Notes: a model not told the origin generated them from the sequence alone. Shown: positions 35,710-45,327, numbered from the stretch's first letter. The stretch: 64,000 nt of DNA from Stenotrophomonas sp. SAU14A_NAIMI4_8 (GCF_003086695.1 NZ_CP025999.1:2707680-2771679), one strand, 5' to 3'. Translations and numbers: made by a program.

Positions 35710-37128
35710 ATGGCCGCCCGCAAGTCCTCCGCTCCGCTCATTGAAGTCACCGCCCGCCCCGGCAAGCCGCTGGGCATGGCCCCGGCCACCTTCCTGCGCG
35801 ACTTCTGGCAGAAGCGCCCGCTGCTGATCCGCAATGCCTTCGCCGATTTCCAGACCCCGGTGCAGCCGGAAGACCTGGCCGGGCTTGCCTGCGAAGAAGG
35901 CGTGCTGGCGCGCCTGATCCAGCATGACAAGGCCCAGGACAGCTGGCGCGTGCGCAGCGGCCCGTTCCAGGAAGACGTGTTCCCCGCCCTGCCCGACCAC
36001 GACTGGACCCTGCTGGTGCAGGACGTGGACAAGTGGGACAAGGACGTGCGCGCGCTGATCGAGCACTTCAGCTTCCTGCCGCGCTGGCGCATGGACGATG
36101 TGATGATCAGCTTCGCCGCCACCGGCGGCTCGGTCGGCGCCCATGTCGACCAGTACGACGTGTTCCTGCTACAGGCCCACGGCCACCGCCGCTGGCAGAT
36201 CGATGCCAGCGAATCGATCAAGGGCAAGCGCCCGCCGCTGGGCTTCCGCCCGGATGTGGAACTGAAGCTGCTGCAGGTGTTCAAGCCCACCCACGACTGG
36301 GTGCTGGCGCCGGGTGACATGCTGTACCTGCCGCCGAACGTGCCGCACCACGGCGTGGCCGAAGACCCCTGCCTGACGTTCTCCTTCGGCATGCGCGCGC
36401 CGTCCTCGGCCGAGCTGATCAGCGACTACCTGGACACCCTGATCGCCGATGCCGACGAGAACATCCGCTACCAGGATGCCGACCTGAAGGTGCCGGCCGA
36501 CCCGAACGAAATCGATACGGTGGCGATGGCCCGGGTGATCACCGCGCTCAACGCCATCCGCATGAATGACCCGGACAAGCTGGGCGACTGGTTCGGCCGC
36601 TTCATCACCACCTACCGCGCCGCCGGCGAAGTGATGGCCCACCAGGCCGCGCCGGCGCCGGAAGAAGTGGTGCAGGCGCTGGCCTCGGGCCTGCTGCTGC
36701 AGCGCCACCCCTGGGCGCGCCTGGCCTGGCGCCGGGCCAAGCGCGGCGCCAGCCTGTATGTCAGCGGCCAGGATTTCGCCCTGCCGGTGAAGGACGCGCA
36801 GCGCCTGGCCGGCGCCGAACAGCTCGATGCCGCCGCCTATCGCGGGCTGTCGGACAAGGGCCGCGCGGTGCTGCAGCAGCTGCTGGTCGGCGGCGTGTTC
36901 CAGCTGATCGACCCGAACGAGGTCTACGCCGACGAGGATGAAGACGAGGAAGCCGGCGACCACGACGTGCTGGGCGAAGTGGTGGAAGGCCACGACCAGG
37001 TGGCCGAACTGGACGACGAGGTCGTGTCCGACGATGTCCACACCGTGACCGTGCACGACGACGGGATCGAGGTCATTGTCAACTTCGATGACCACGACGA
37101 AGACGACAGCGACGACGGTCGCGCCTGA
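35710..37128 (+). CDS. roxA: Ribosomal protein L16 arginine hydroxylase (JmjC/cupin)
   Basis: A 472-residue Fe(II)/2-oxoglutarate oxygenase of the YcfD/RoxA family, which hydroxylates an arginine of ribosomal protein L16. The ATG at 35710 (MAARKSSAPLIEV) is preferred; the open frame before it is repeat-rich. The iron site is His145-X-Asp147 (GAHVDQYDVF) plus His213 or His214 (NVPHHGVAED). The second half forms the dimerising winged-helix part (ASGLLLQRHPWARLAWR, FQLIDPNEVY). Beyond the family's usual end (E. coli 373 aa) is a very acidic tail at about 406-472 (29 Asp or Glu of 67 residues, one Arg). Confidence 0.92.
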   Translation: MAARKSSAPLIEVTARPGKPLGMAPATFLRDFWQKRPLLIRNAFADFQTPVQPEDLAGLACEEGVLARLIQHDKAQDSWRVRSGPFQEDVFPALPDHDWTLLVQDVDKWDKDVRALIEHFSFLPRWRMDDVMISFAATGGSVGAHVDQYDVFLLQAHGHRRWQIDASESIKGKRPPLGFRPDVELKLLQVFKPTHDWVLAPGDMLYLPPNVPHHGVAEDPCLTFSFGMRAPSSAELISDYLDTLIADADENIRYQDADLKVPADPNEIDTVAMARVITALNAIRMNDPDKLGDWFGRFITTYRAAGEVMAHQAAPAPEEVVQALASGLLLQRHPWARLAWRRAKRGASLYVSGQDFALPVKDAQRLAGAEQLDAAAYRGLSDKGRAVLQQLLVGGVFQLIDPNEVYADEDEDEEAGDHDVLGEVVEGHDQVAELDDEVVSDDVHTVTVHDDGIEVIVNFDDHDEDDSDDGRA

Positions 37129-37131
37129 GCC

Positions 37132-38034
37132 ATGGCCATGATCCGGGTCCAGCAGGTCAGCCACGCCGATGCCCACGTTGCCATCCACGACGTGCGGCAG
37201 CGGGTGTTCGTGCAGGAACAGGGCATTGCCGCCGAACTGGAGCGCGACGCGCTGGACCCGGTCAGTGCCCATGTGCTGGCCCTGGATGCCGATGGCCAGC
37301 CCGTCGGCACCGGGCGCCTGGCCCCGGATGGCCGCATCGGCCGCATGGCCGTGCTGGCCAGCCACCGCAACCAGGGCGTTGGCGAGGCCCTGCTGGAGGC
37401 GCTGGTGGACGCCGGTCGCCGTCTGGGCCTGGCCGACCTGCACCTGCACGCGCAGCTGCCGGCGCGTGACTTCTACGCGCGCCTGGGATTCCTGCCCGAA
37501 GGCGAGGTATTCGAGGAAGCCGGGATCGGCCACCAGCAGATGCGCCGGCGGCTGGGCGTGGCCAGCGCCATCGACAGCCGCGCCGAGGCGGTGGCCATCA
37601 CCACCGCCATCATCCACCGCGCCCGCCGCCAGCTCTGGCTGCACAGCCGCCAGCTGGACCCCGGGCTGCTGGATGCGCCGCCGGTGCAGGCGGCCCTGCG
37701 CCGCTTCGCCACGGCCCGCCATGACAAGCAGCTGCGGGTGATCGTGCACGACGCTGCCGCGATTGCCAGTGCCGGGGCACCGCTGCTGGCGCTGTACCAG
37801 CGCCTGCCCAGCGTGATCCAGTTCCGCGAAGTGAGCGATCCGGTCGACCGCGCACTGGCCTCGGCCTGCCTGGTCAACGACGCGGGCGACTTCTACTTTC
37901 GTCTTATCGGCCACCGCCTCGACGGCGAGGCAGCGATCGCCCTGCCTGCACGTTCACAGCCGTTCGAGCAGCAATTGCAGCGCGTCTGGGACCGTTCGCG
38001 CGAATGCAGCGAACTGCGCGCCCTGGGCATCTGA
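37132..38034 (+). CDS. GNAT acetyltransferase fused to a DUF7931-type domain
   Basis: A 300-residue protein. Residues 1-140 are a GNAT domain of the ElaA-like kind (RQRVFVQEQGIAAELERDALD, then the acetyl-CoA loop GRMAVLASHRNQGVGEALLEAL and the late FYARLGFLPEG). Residues about 155-300 form a second alpha/beta domain (AITTAIIHRARRQLWLHSRQLDPGLLD ... KQLRVIVHDAAAIAS), the kind called DUF7931, that recalls a phospholipase-D-like half without an HKD motif. It starts three bases after roxA, so the two genes are probably one operon. Substrates are unknown. Confidence 0.82.
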   Translation: MAMIRVQQVSHADAHVAIHDVRQRVFVQEQGIAAELERDALDPVSAHVLALDADGQPVGTGRLAPDGRIGRMAVLASHRNQGVGEALLEALVDAGRRLGLADLHLHAQLPARDFYARLGFLPEGEVFEEAGIGHQQMRRRLGVASAIDSRAEAVAITTAIIHRARRQLWLHSRQLDPGLLDAPPVQAALRRFATARHDKQLRVIVHDAAAIASAGAPLLALYQRLPSVIQFREVSDPVDRALASACLVNDAGDFYFRLIGHRLDGEAAIALPARSQPFEQQLQRVWDRSRECSELRALGI

Positions 38035-38099
38035 CACGGCCGACGCGGACAAACCTGTCTGGCACCGACACCGCGGCGCGCGCAATGCCGCCGTTGCTG

Positions 38100-38127
38100 C
38101 CCCATCCCGTGCGGATGGGGGTACAAT
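38100..38127 (+). promoter_or_regulatory. Hairpin beside the -10 upstream of sucA
   Basis: An exact 8-bp stem, CCCCATCC / GGATGGGG with loop CGTGC (38100-38120), ends one base before TACAAT (38122-38127), a good -10 hexamer. No clear -35 is placed at the right distance. A second short stem, TGCAGG...CCTGCA (38149-38172), lies in the leader before the GTG at 38221. This probably marks the sucA-sucB-lpdA promoter with structural control or an activator site. Confidence 0.4.
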
Positions 38128-38220
38128 TTGGCTGTTTGAACGCGCCCGTGCAGGGCTATTCATTTTCCTGCAGGGTCCTTCTGAAGCCATACCCCACAAA
38201 GCGAATCAACACCCTCCATC

Positions 38221-41052
38221 GTGGACAATCAACTGAAGCAGTTTGCGCAATCTTCGCAACTCGCCGGCGGCAACGCCTCCTATGTCGAGGACCTGTACGA
38301 GCAGTACCTGGTCTCCCCGGATAGTGTCGATCCCAAATGGAAGACCTACTTCGACGGCTTCAAGGGCCGCGAAGCAGGCGACATTCCGCACTCGGCCGTC
38401 ATCTCCCACATTGCGGACGCGGCCAAGGATGCGCTGAAAGCCGGCACCGGCAGCGGTGCGGGCGACGAGCGTGAGCGCAATGTCGGTCGTCTGATCACCG
38501 CCTACCGTTCGCGCGGCCACCTCGATGCCCGCCTGGACCCGCTGGGCCTGACCAAGCCGGTCAACACCCCGGACCTGGGCCTGCCCTTCCACAGCCTGTC
38601 CGATGGCGATCTGAACAGCGAGTTCAGCACCGGCGGAGTGGGCGGCCAGCCGCGCATGAAGCTGCGCGACCTGCTGGCACGCCTGAAGGCGACCTACACC
38701 GGCTCGATCGGTGCGGAGTTCATGCACATCTCCGAGGTCGAGCAGCGCCAGTGGATCTACAAGAAGCTGGAACTGGCCGGTGGCAACTATCAGCTGGACG
38801 CTGACACCCAGCGCCGCACCCTGGAGCGCCTGACCGCTGCCGAAGGCCTGGAACGCTACCTGCACACCAAGTACGTCGGCCAGAAGCGCTTCTCGCTGGA
38901 AGGCGGCGACTCGCTGATCCCGATGATGGACACCATCATCCGCAGCGCCGGCAAGGATGGCGTCAAGGACGTGGTGGTCGGCATGGCCCACCGTGGCCGC
39001 CTGAACGTGCTGGTCAACACCCTGGGCAAGAACCCGCGCAAGCTGTTCGACGAATTCGAAGGCAAGTTCGAGCACGACGAACACGCCTCGGCCGGCGACG
39101 TGAAGTACCACATGGGCTTCTCGGCCGACGTGGCCACCGAAGGCGGCCCGGTGCACCTGGCGCTGGCGTTCAACCCGTCGCACCTGGAAATCGCTGACCC
39201 GGTCGTGGCCGGTTCCGTGCGTTCGCGCCAGGAGCGCCGCAAGGACACCGCGCGCAAGCAGGTCATGCCGATCCTGATCCACGGCGACGCGGCCTTCTCC
39301 GGCCAGGGCGTGGTCATGGAGCTGTTCCAGATGTCGCAGGCCCGCGGCTTCGCCGTTGGCGGCACCGTGCACATCGTGGTCAACAACCAGGTCGGTTTCA
39401 CCACCTCCAACCCGCAGGACACGCGCTCCACGCGCTATGCCACCGACGTGGCGAAGATGATCGCCGCCCCGGTGCTGCACGTGAACGGCGATGACCCGGA
39501 AGCGGTGGTGTTCGCTGCACAGCTGGCCTTCGAGTTCCGCCAGAAGTTCGCCAAGGACGTGGTCATCGACCTGATGTGCTACCGCCGTTGGGGCCACAAC
39601 GAGGCCGACGAACCGGCGATCACCCAGCCGCTGATGTACCAGGTGATCCGCAAGCACCCGACCACCCGCGAGATGTACGCCGAGCAGCTGGAAAAGGCAG
39701 GCGTGATCGCCGCCGGCGCCGGCAAGGCGATGGTCGATGCATACCGCGACAAGCTGGACGGCGGCGAAGTGACCACCGAGCTGGCCAAGGTCGAGAAGAC
39801 CCCGCCGACCAGCCCGCTGTTCGTCGATTGGCCCAAGCTGCTGGAAGGCAAGCTGTCCGATCCGATCTCGACCAAGGTCGACAAGGCCAAGCTGCTGGAG
39901 CTGGCCAAGCTGATCAACACCGTGCCCGAAGAAGTACAGCTGCACTCGCGCGTGGCCAAGGTGTACGACGACCGCCGCAAGATGGCCGCCGGCGAGATCC
40001 CGGGTGACTGGGGCTTTGCCGAGAACCTGGCCTACGCCACCCTGCTGGACGAGGGCAATGCCCTGCGCCTGGTCGGCCAGGACGTGGGCCGCGGCACCTT
40101 CACCCACCGCCACGCGATCCTGCACGACCAGGCCACCGACAACTACTACCTGCCGCTGCGGCAGCTGGTGGATTCGCCGGAAAAGGCCACCGTCATCGAT
40201 TCGCTGCTGAGCGAAGAAGCGGTGATGGCCTACGAATACGGCTTCTCCACCACCGACCCCAACACCCTGTGCATCTGGGAAGGCCAGTTCGGTGACTTCG
40301 CCAACGGCGCGCAGGTGGTCATCGACCAGTTCATCGCCGCCGGTGAAGCCAAGTGGGGCCGCATTTCCGGCCTGACCCTGCTGCTGCCGCACGGCTACGA
40401 AGGTCAGGGCCCGGAACACAGCTCGGCGCGCCTGGAGCGCTTCCTGCAGCTGTGCGCACTGGAAAACATGCTGGTCGTGGTGCCGTCCACCCCGGCCCAG
40501 GCCTTCCACATGCTGCGCCGCCAGCTGCACCTGACCACCCGCAAGCCGCTGGTGGTGATGTCGCCCAAGTCGCTGCTGCGCCACAAGCTGGCCGTGTCGA
40601 CCCTGGACGAACTGGCCAATGGCGAGTTCCAGCACCTGATCGGCGACGCCAACGCAGACGCCAAGAAGGTCAAGCGCGTGGTGCTGTGCTCGGGCAAGGT
40701 CTACTACGACCTGCTGGAAGACCAGACCAAGCGCGGCCAGGACGACGTGGCCATCATCCGCGTGGAACAGCTGTACCCGTTCCCGCGCGCGCTGCTGGCC
40801 GCCGAGCTGAAGAAGTACGGCAACGCCACCGACGTGGTGTGGACGCAGGAAGAACCGCAGAACCAGGGCGCGTGGTACCAGATCCGCCACCACCTGCAGT
40901 TCTGCCTGGCCGATGGCCAGAACCTGCACTACGCCGGTCGCGCGCGTTCGGCTTCGCCGGCTGCCGGCCACATGGCTGACCACGTGCGTGAACAGCAGCA
41001 GCTGGTCGCCGACGCACTGGTCAACCCGTTCAACGACCAGGTCGCTGAATAA
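38221..41052 (+). CDS. sucA: 2-oxoglutarate dehydrogenase E1
   Basis: A 943-residue thiamine-diphosphate enzyme that decarboxylates 2-oxoglutarate and hands the succinyl group to the SucB lipoyl arm. The GTG start gives MDNQLKQFAQSSQLAGGNASYVEDLYEQYL, the conserved amino end that docks the core. Family motifs are KYVGQKRFSLEGGDSLIPMMD, MAHRGRLNVLVNTLGK, the thiamine-diphosphate stretch HGDAAFSGQGVVMELFQMSQ, and, in the final third, LLLPHGYEGQGPEHSSARLERFLQL. Full length (E. coli 933). It is the first gene of sucA-sucB-lpdA; the upstream GNAT gene is separated by 186 bases holding a promoter. Confidence 0.97.
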   Translation: MDNQLKQFAQSSQLAGGNASYVEDLYEQYLVSPDSVDPKWKTYFDGFKGREAGDIPHSAVISHIADAAKDALKAGTGSGAGDERERNVGRLITAYRSRGHLDARLDPLGLTKPVNTPDLGLPFHSLSDGDLNSEFSTGGVGGQPRMKLRDLLARLKATYTGSIGAEFMHISEVEQRQWIYKKLELAGGNYQLDADTQRRTLERLTAAEGLERYLHTKYVGQKRFSLEGGDSLIPMMDTIIRSAGKDGVKDVVVGMAHRGRLNVLVNTLGKNPRKLFDEFEGKFEHDEHASAGDVKYHMGFSADVATEGGPVHLALAFNPSHLEIADPVVAGSVRSRQERRKDTARKQVMPILIHGDAAFSGQGVVMELFQMSQARGFAVGGTVHIVVNNQVGFTTSNPQDTRSTRYATDVAKMIAAPVLHVNGDDPEAVVFAAQLAFEFRQKFAKDVVIDLMCYRRWGHNEADEPAITQPLMYQVIRKHPTTREMYAEQLEKAGVIAAGAGKAMVDAYRDKLDGGEVTTELAKVEKTPPTSPLFVDWPKLLEGKLSDPISTKVDKAKLLELAKLINTVPEEVQLHSRVAKVYDDRRKMAAGEIPGDWGFAENLAYATLLDEGNALRLVGQDVGRGTFTHRHAILHDQATDNYYLPLRQLVDSPEKATVIDSLLSEEAVMAYEYGFSTTDPNTLCIWEGQFGDFANGAQVVIDQFIAAGEAKWGRISGLTLLLPHGYEGQGPEHSSARLERFLQLCALENMLVVVPSTPAQAFHMLRRQLHLTTRKPLVVMSPKSLLRHKLAVSTLDELANGEFQHLIGDANADAKKVKRVVLCSGKVYYDLLEDQTKRGQDDVAIIRVEQLYPFPRALLAAELKKYGNATDVVWTQEEPQNQGAWYQIRHHLQFCLADGQNLHYAGRARSASPAAGHMADHVREQQQLVADALVNPFNDQVAE

Positions 41053-41093
41053 CTCCTCCCCCTATTTAGAAGACAAACCAGGAAGCTCCCGCA

Positions 41094-42296
41094 ATGGCCA
41101 CCGAAGTCAAAGCCCCGGTACTGCCCGAATCCGTCGCCGACGGCACCATCGCCACCTGGCACAAGAAGGTGGGCGACGCCGTCAAGCGCGACGAAAACCT
41201 GCTTGACCTGGAAACCGACAAGGTCGTCCTGGAAGTGCCGTCGCCGGTCGATGGCGTGATCAAGGAAATCAAGTTCAAGGAAGGCGACACCGTCACCTCC
41301 AGCCAGGTCGTGGCGATCATCGAAGAAGGCGCCGTGGCTGCTGCCCCGGCCCCGGCCGCTGAAGCCGCTCCGGCTGCCGCCGCTGCCCCGGCTGCTGCCG
41401 CTCCGGCCGCCGCTGCTGCACCGGCCCCGGCTGCCAAGTCGGCTGCCGACAGCCTGCCCCCGGGCGCCCGCTTCACCGCCATCACCGAAGGCGTGAACCC
41501 GGCCGACGTGGACGGCACCGGCCGTCGCGGCGCGGTCACCAAGGAAGACATCGTCAACTTCGCCCGCAACGGCGGCGCCGGCAAGGCCGGTGGCGCACGT
41601 CCGGAAGAACGCGTGCCGATGACCCGCATCCGCAAGCGCATTGCCGAACGCCTGATGGAGTCGAAGAACTCCACCGCCATGCTGACCACCTTCAACGAAG
41701 TCGACCTGTCCAAGGTGTCGGCTGCGCGCAAGGAACTGCAGGACGAGTTCGTCAAGACCCACGGCATCAAGCTGGGCTTCATGAGCTTCTTCGTGAAGGC
41801 CGCGGCCAACGCCCTGCAGCGCTTCCCGCTGGTCAACGCCTCCATCGACGGCGACGACATCATCTACCACGGCTACTCGGACATCTCGATTGCCGTGTCG
41901 ACCGAAAAGGGTCTGGTGACCCCGGTGCTGCGCAACGTCGAGCGCATGTCCTTCGCCGACATCGAAAAGACCATTGCCGACTACGCCAAGAAGGCGCGTG
42001 ACGGCAAGCTGGGCCTGGACGAACTGCAGGGCGGCACCTTCACCGTGACCAACGGCGGCACCTTCGGTTCGCTGCTGTCGACCCCGATCATCAACCCGCC
42101 GCAGAGCGCCATCCTGGGCATGCACGCCATCAAGGAGCGTCCGATCGCCCAGAACGGCCAGGTCGTAATCGCGCCGATGATGTACCTGGCGCTGTCCTAC
42201 GACCACCGCATCATCGATGGCAAGGACTCGGTGCAGTTCCTGGTGGACATCAAGAACCAGCTGGAAAACCCGGGCCGCATGCTGTTCGGCCTGTAA
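41094..42296 (+). CDS. sucB: 2-oxoglutarate dehydrogenase E2 (dihydrolipoyl succinyltransferase)
   Basis: A 400-residue core subunit that transfers succinyl to CoA. The lipoyl domain (about 1-75) has the lipoylated Lys in [13 protein letters not shown]. An Ala/Pro-rich hinge follows at about 82-118 ([17 protein letters not shown]). The E1/E3-binding domain is [29 protein letters not shown]. The catalytic domain runs to the end with the acyl-transfer motif [15 protein letters not shown]. Full length for the family. It lies 41 bases after sucA. Confidence 0.97.
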   Translation: MATEVKAPVLPESVADGTIATWHKKVGDAVKRDENLLDLETDKVVLEVPSPVDGVIKEIKFKEGDTVTSSQVVAIIEEGAVAAAPAPAAEAAPAAAAAPAAAAPAAAAAPAPAAKSAADSLPPGARFTAITEGVNPADVDGTGRRGAVTKEDIVNFARNGGAGKAGGARPEERVPMTRIRKRIAERLMESKNSTAMLTTFNEVDLSKVSAARKELQDEFVKTHGIKLGFMSFFVKAAANALQRFPLVNASIDGDDIIYHGYSDISIAVSTEKGLVTPVLRNVERMSFADIEKTIADYAKKARDGKLGLDELQGGTFTVTNGGTFGSLLSTPIINPPQSAILGMHAIKERPIAQNGQVVIAPMMYLALSYDHRIIDGKDSVQFLVDIKNQLENPGRMLFGL

Positions 42297-42307
42297 GAGA
42301 CCTCCCG

Positions 42308-42331
42308 CCCCTCCGCGTCCGCGCGGAGGGG
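42308..42331 (+). terminator. Hairpin between sucB and lpdA
   Basis: A 10-bp stem (CCCCTCCGCG / CGCGGAGGGG, loop TCCG) between sucB and lpdA. It lacks a U-run. It probably tunes read-through or protects the sucAB message rather than ending it. Confidence 0.45.
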
Positions 42332-42359
42332 TTCTGGTATAGCAACAAGGAATAATTCA

Positions 42360-43796
42360 ATGGCTGAACAATTCGACGTCGTCGTCATCGGTGCCGGCCC
42401 GGCCGGTTACCACGCGGCCATCCGCGCCGCACAGCTGGGCCTGAAGACCGCCTGCATCGACGCAGCGCTGGGCAAGGACGGCAAGCCGGCCCTGGGTGGC
42501 ACCTGCCTGCGCGTGGGCTGCATCCCGTCCAAGGCGCTGCTGGATTCCTCGCGCCAGTTCTGGAACATGGGCCACATCTTTGGCGACCACGGCATCAGCT
42601 TCAAGGACGCCAAGATCGACGTCGAAGCGATGGTTGGCCGCAAGGACAAGATCGTCAAGCAGTTCACCGGCGGCATCGGCATGCTGTTCAAGGCCAACAA
42701 GGTCGCCGCCTATTACGGCTTCGGCGAACTGCAGCCGGGCAACGTGGTCAAGGTCACCCAGCATGACGGTTCCATCGTCGAGCTGAAGGGCACCAACGTG
42801 ATCATCGCCGCCGGTTCGGATTCGATCGAACTGCCGTTCGCCAAGTTCGACGGCGAGACCATCGTCGACAACGTCGGCGGCCTGGACTTCACCGAAGTGC
42901 CGAACCGCCTGGCCGTGATCGGCGCCGGCGTGATCGGCCTGGAACTGGGCAGCGTGTGGAAGCGCCTGGGCGCTGAAGTCACCATCCTGGAAGCACTGCC
43001 GGAGTTCCTGGCCGTGGCCGACGCCGAAGTGGCCAAGACCGCTGCCAAGGAATTCAAGAAGCAGGGCCTGGATATCCGCCTGGGTGCCAAGGTCTCCAAG
43101 ACCGAGATCACCGGCAAGGGCAAGAAGAAGGAAGTCGTTGTCACCTATACCGACAGCGACGGCGAAAAGACCCTGACCGTGGACAAGCTGCTGGTGGCCG
43201 TTGGCCGTCGCGCCGCCACCAAGGGCCTGCTGGCCGAAGGCACCGGCGTGAAGATCAACGACCGTGGCCAGATCGAAGTCGACGCGCACTGCCACACCGG
43301 CGTTGACGGCGTGTGGGCGGTCGGTGACTGCGTGCGCGGCCCGATGCTGGCGCACAAGGGCTTCGAGGAAGGCATCGCGGTGGCTGAGCTGATCGCTGGC
43401 CTGCCGGGCCACGTCAACTTCGACACCATTCCGTGGGTCATCTACACCGAGCCGGAACTGGCCTGGGTTGGCAAGACCGAAGCCCAGCTGAAGGCCGAAG
43501 GCATTCCGTACAAGGCCGGCAGCTTCCCGTTCGCCGCCAACGGCCGTGCCGTGGCGATGATCGAGCCGGCGGGCTTCGTGAAGATCCTGGCCCATGCCGA
43601 AACTGATCGCATCCTCGGCATGCACCTGGTCGGCGCCAACGTGTCCGAGCTGGTGCACGAAGGCGTGCTGACCATGGAGTTCAGCGGTTCGGCCGATGAT
43701 CTGGCCCGCATCTGCCACGCCCACCCGTCGCTGTCGGAAGTGATCCACGACGCGGCCATGGCGGTCAGCAAGCGCGCCATCCACAAGGCGAACTGA
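42360..43796 (+). CDS. lpdA: Dihydrolipoyl dehydrogenase (E3)
   Basis: A 478-residue flavoprotein that reoxidises the lipoyl arm of 2-oxoglutarate dehydrogenase with NAD. The FAD motif is VVVIGAGPAGYHAAIRAAQLG, the redox Cys pair GGTCLRVGCIPSKALL, and the NAD motif AVIGAGVIGLELGSVWKRLGAEVTI. The carboxy-terminal catalytic His/Glu region is CHAHPSLSEVIHDAAMAV. AAGGA precedes the start. Being third in the sucAB operon makes it the dedicated E3. A symmetric terminator follows at 43851. Confidence 0.97.
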   Translation: MAEQFDVVVIGAGPAGYHAAIRAAQLGLKTACIDAALGKDGKPALGGTCLRVGCIPSKALLDSSRQFWNMGHIFGDHGISFKDAKIDVEAMVGRKDKIVKQFTGGIGMLFKANKVAAYYGFGELQPGNVVKVTQHDGSIVELKGTNVIIAAGSDSIELPFAKFDGETIVDNVGGLDFTEVPNRLAVIGAGVIGLELGSVWKRLGAEVTILEALPEFLAVADAEVAKTAAKEFKKQGLDIRLGAKVSKTEITGKGKKKEVVVTYTDSDGEKTLTVDKLLVAVGRRAATKGLLAEGTGVKINDRGQIEVDAHCHTGVDGVWAVGDCVRGPMLAHKGFEEGIAVAELIAGLPGHVNFDTIPWVIYTEPELAWVGKTEAQLKAEGIPYKAGSFPFAANGRAVAMIEPAGFVKILAHAETDRILGMHLVGANVSELVHEGVLTMEFSGSADDLARICHAHPSLSEVIHDAAMAVSKRAIHKAN

Positions 43797-43811
43797 TCGT
43801 TCGTCTTCGGG

Positions 43812-43836
43812 GTGGGTGCCGACTGTTGGTCGGCAC
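43812..43836 (+). repeat. SMAG-like element after lpdA
   Basis: GTGG (a worn GTAG) followed by the stem GTGCCGAC/GTCGGCAC around TGTTG, a further arm sequence not seen elsewhere in the window. Confidence 0.5.
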
Positions 43837-43850
43837 TGAACCGCAAACGG

Positions 43851-43876
43851 AAAACCCCGCTTCGGCGGGGTTTTTT
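43851..43876. terminator. Bidirectional terminator after lpdA
   Basis: AAAACCCCGC, loop TTCG, GCGGGGTTTTTT: a strong intrinsic terminator with T-runs on both strands. It serves lpdA and the convergent DUF1963 gene. Confidence 0.9.
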
Positions 43877-43896
43877 GTGCGCGCGGCACAGCCAGC

Positions 43897-44778
43897 TCAA
43901 CAACTCTGCAGCGCCACCCAGGTCTGCGACAGATCGCGCGCGGCCAGGTCCTGGCGGCGAACCGAGAAATACAGCATCCCCGAGTCGCCCCACATCGCAT
44001 CATCATCGGCCGAGTCCAGCTGCAGCAGCAGTTGCCACTGCTCGCGTTCGCGCTCCAGCGCTGGCCTGCGTGGATCCTTGTACGCCGTGCCGTCGCCGCA
44101 CGACAGGCCATGGGCGACAAGCTGCGCTTCCATCTGCATGTCGCCCTGCACGTTGTGCGCAGGCCCACCCAGCGCATGCAGCGGTTGGGCCGCGCCCGCA
44201 TGGTGGGCCGCCACAGCTTGGGTCAGTTCGAAGTAGGCCTCTTCGCGATCTTCGTCCCAGTCCAGGCCGTGTTGCGCCATCCAAATACCGATGCGTTCGC
44301 CCTCGGCAGATTCCCGGTGCGGCAGGCGCAGGCCGCGCTTGAAGGACAGGCCCGACGGCAGCAGGGCGAGTGCCTCATCGGGCGGCGGCCGACGCTCCAG
44401 CAGCATGTCAGCGTCAAACAGGAACACACGATGCCCCATGCGGTGTTCGGGCTCGTAGCCCCACGGCTGCTCGTGGACATCGTAGAAGAACGACAGAACG
44501 CCGGTGGCCGGCAGATCCAGCCCGGTCGGTGCATCGAGAAGATCGGCCAGGTTGACCTGCAGCAGGAAGTCCAGCGCACGCCCCCGGTGGACCGGCCAGA
44601 CAAACCCGTCGGGCACATCCGGGCCGCCGCCCTTGCGCGATGTCCCCAGCGCCACCGTATCCGCGGCAGTGGGCGCGAACGCCAGGCTGGGCCGCAGCAG
44701 CGCGGACAGTGCATCGGCTTCGGCCGCAAGGCCGTGCTGCGTACACAGTTCGTTGAACCAGGGGGCGGCGGTTTCCAT
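43897..44778 (-). CDS. DUF1963 / YwqG family protein
   Basis: A 293-residue soluble protein. The ATG at 44778 is preferred over a TTG two codons earlier. It carries the YwqG/DUF1963 pattern: SRKGGGPDVPDGFVWPVHRGRALDFLLQVNLADL near the start, VLSFFYDVHEQPWGYEPEHRMGHRVFLFDAD in the middle, and WQLLLQLDSADDDAMWGDSGMLYFSVRRQDLAARDLSQ at the end. Family members have no established biochemical role and several are encoded near toxin or immunity genes. No partner is seen here. It is convergent with lpdA across a shared terminator. Confidence 0.82.
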   Translation of the reverse strand: METAAPWFNELCTQHGLAAEADALSALLRPSLAFAPTAADTVALGTSRKGGGPDVPDGFVWPVHRGRALDFLLQVNLADLLDAPTGLDLPATGVLSFFYDVHEQPWGYEPEHRMGHRVFLFDADMLLERRPPPDEALALLPSGLSFKRGLRLPHRESAEGERIGIWMAQHGLDWDEDREEAYFELTQAVAAHHAGAAQPLHALGGPAHNVQGDMQMEAQLVAHGLSCGDGTAYKDPRRPALEREREQWQLLLQLDSADDDAMWGDSGMLYFSVRRQDLAARDLSQTWVALQSC

Positions 44779-44910
44779 GCACAACGTCCATGTTGTCGGG
44801 GCGCCCAGTCTAGAGCGGGAGACCGCTCATCACCACTGCGGCGCCTGCGCATTGACGCCTGCCCGCTGCGGCCACGATGATCGTGGCACACACGTACGGA
44901 CCACGATTCC

Positions 44911-45327
44911 ATGCAACGGATGCCGCTCGGCCGCAGTTCCTGCATCGCAGTGGCGCTGCTGGCAATGCTGGCGGCACTGCCAGCCTGCACCGGCGAACCC
45001 CTCGAGGGCGACTACGGCAGGGCCTCGGTGCAACCCGTCGAGGTGACCCCGATGGGATCGGACCAGATCAGGATCCGCTACAGCGTGCCGGGCGAAACCT
45101 TGTTCCATTCGCCCGGCGTCGATTTCAGGTCTGCCAACGGCACCCTGCAGGTCGCCATCCGCCGTTGCGGGATCAAGAACAGCGCATGTACCGCCGTGGC
45201 CAGGACCATCGCGCCGAAGGAAGAAACGTGGCGGCCGGATGTCGTGCTGCCTTACCGCGGCGAGAGAATCATGATGATGTACCGCGATGGGCAGCAGCAG
45301 GTCTTCCCGGCAGTGCCCTCACGTTGA
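44911..45327 (+). CDS. Putative lipoprotein, unknown
   Basis: A 138-residue protein with signal and lipobox (SCIAVALLAMLAALPAC). The mature part looks beta-rich (SVQPVEVTPMGSDQIRIRYSVPGETLFHSPGVDF) and contains two Cys (RRCGIKNSACTAVAR) that could form a disulfide. I know no family. The start may be the ATG at 44911 or the one at 44920. It lies between two minus-strand genes, so it is its own unit. Confidence 0.68.
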   Translation: MQRMPLGRSSCIAVALLAMLAALPACTGEPLEGDYGRASVQPVEVTPMGSDQIRIRYSVPGETLFHSPGVDFRSANGTLQVAIRRCGIKNSACTAVARTIAPKEETWRPDVVLPYRGERIMMMYRDGQQQVFPAVPSR

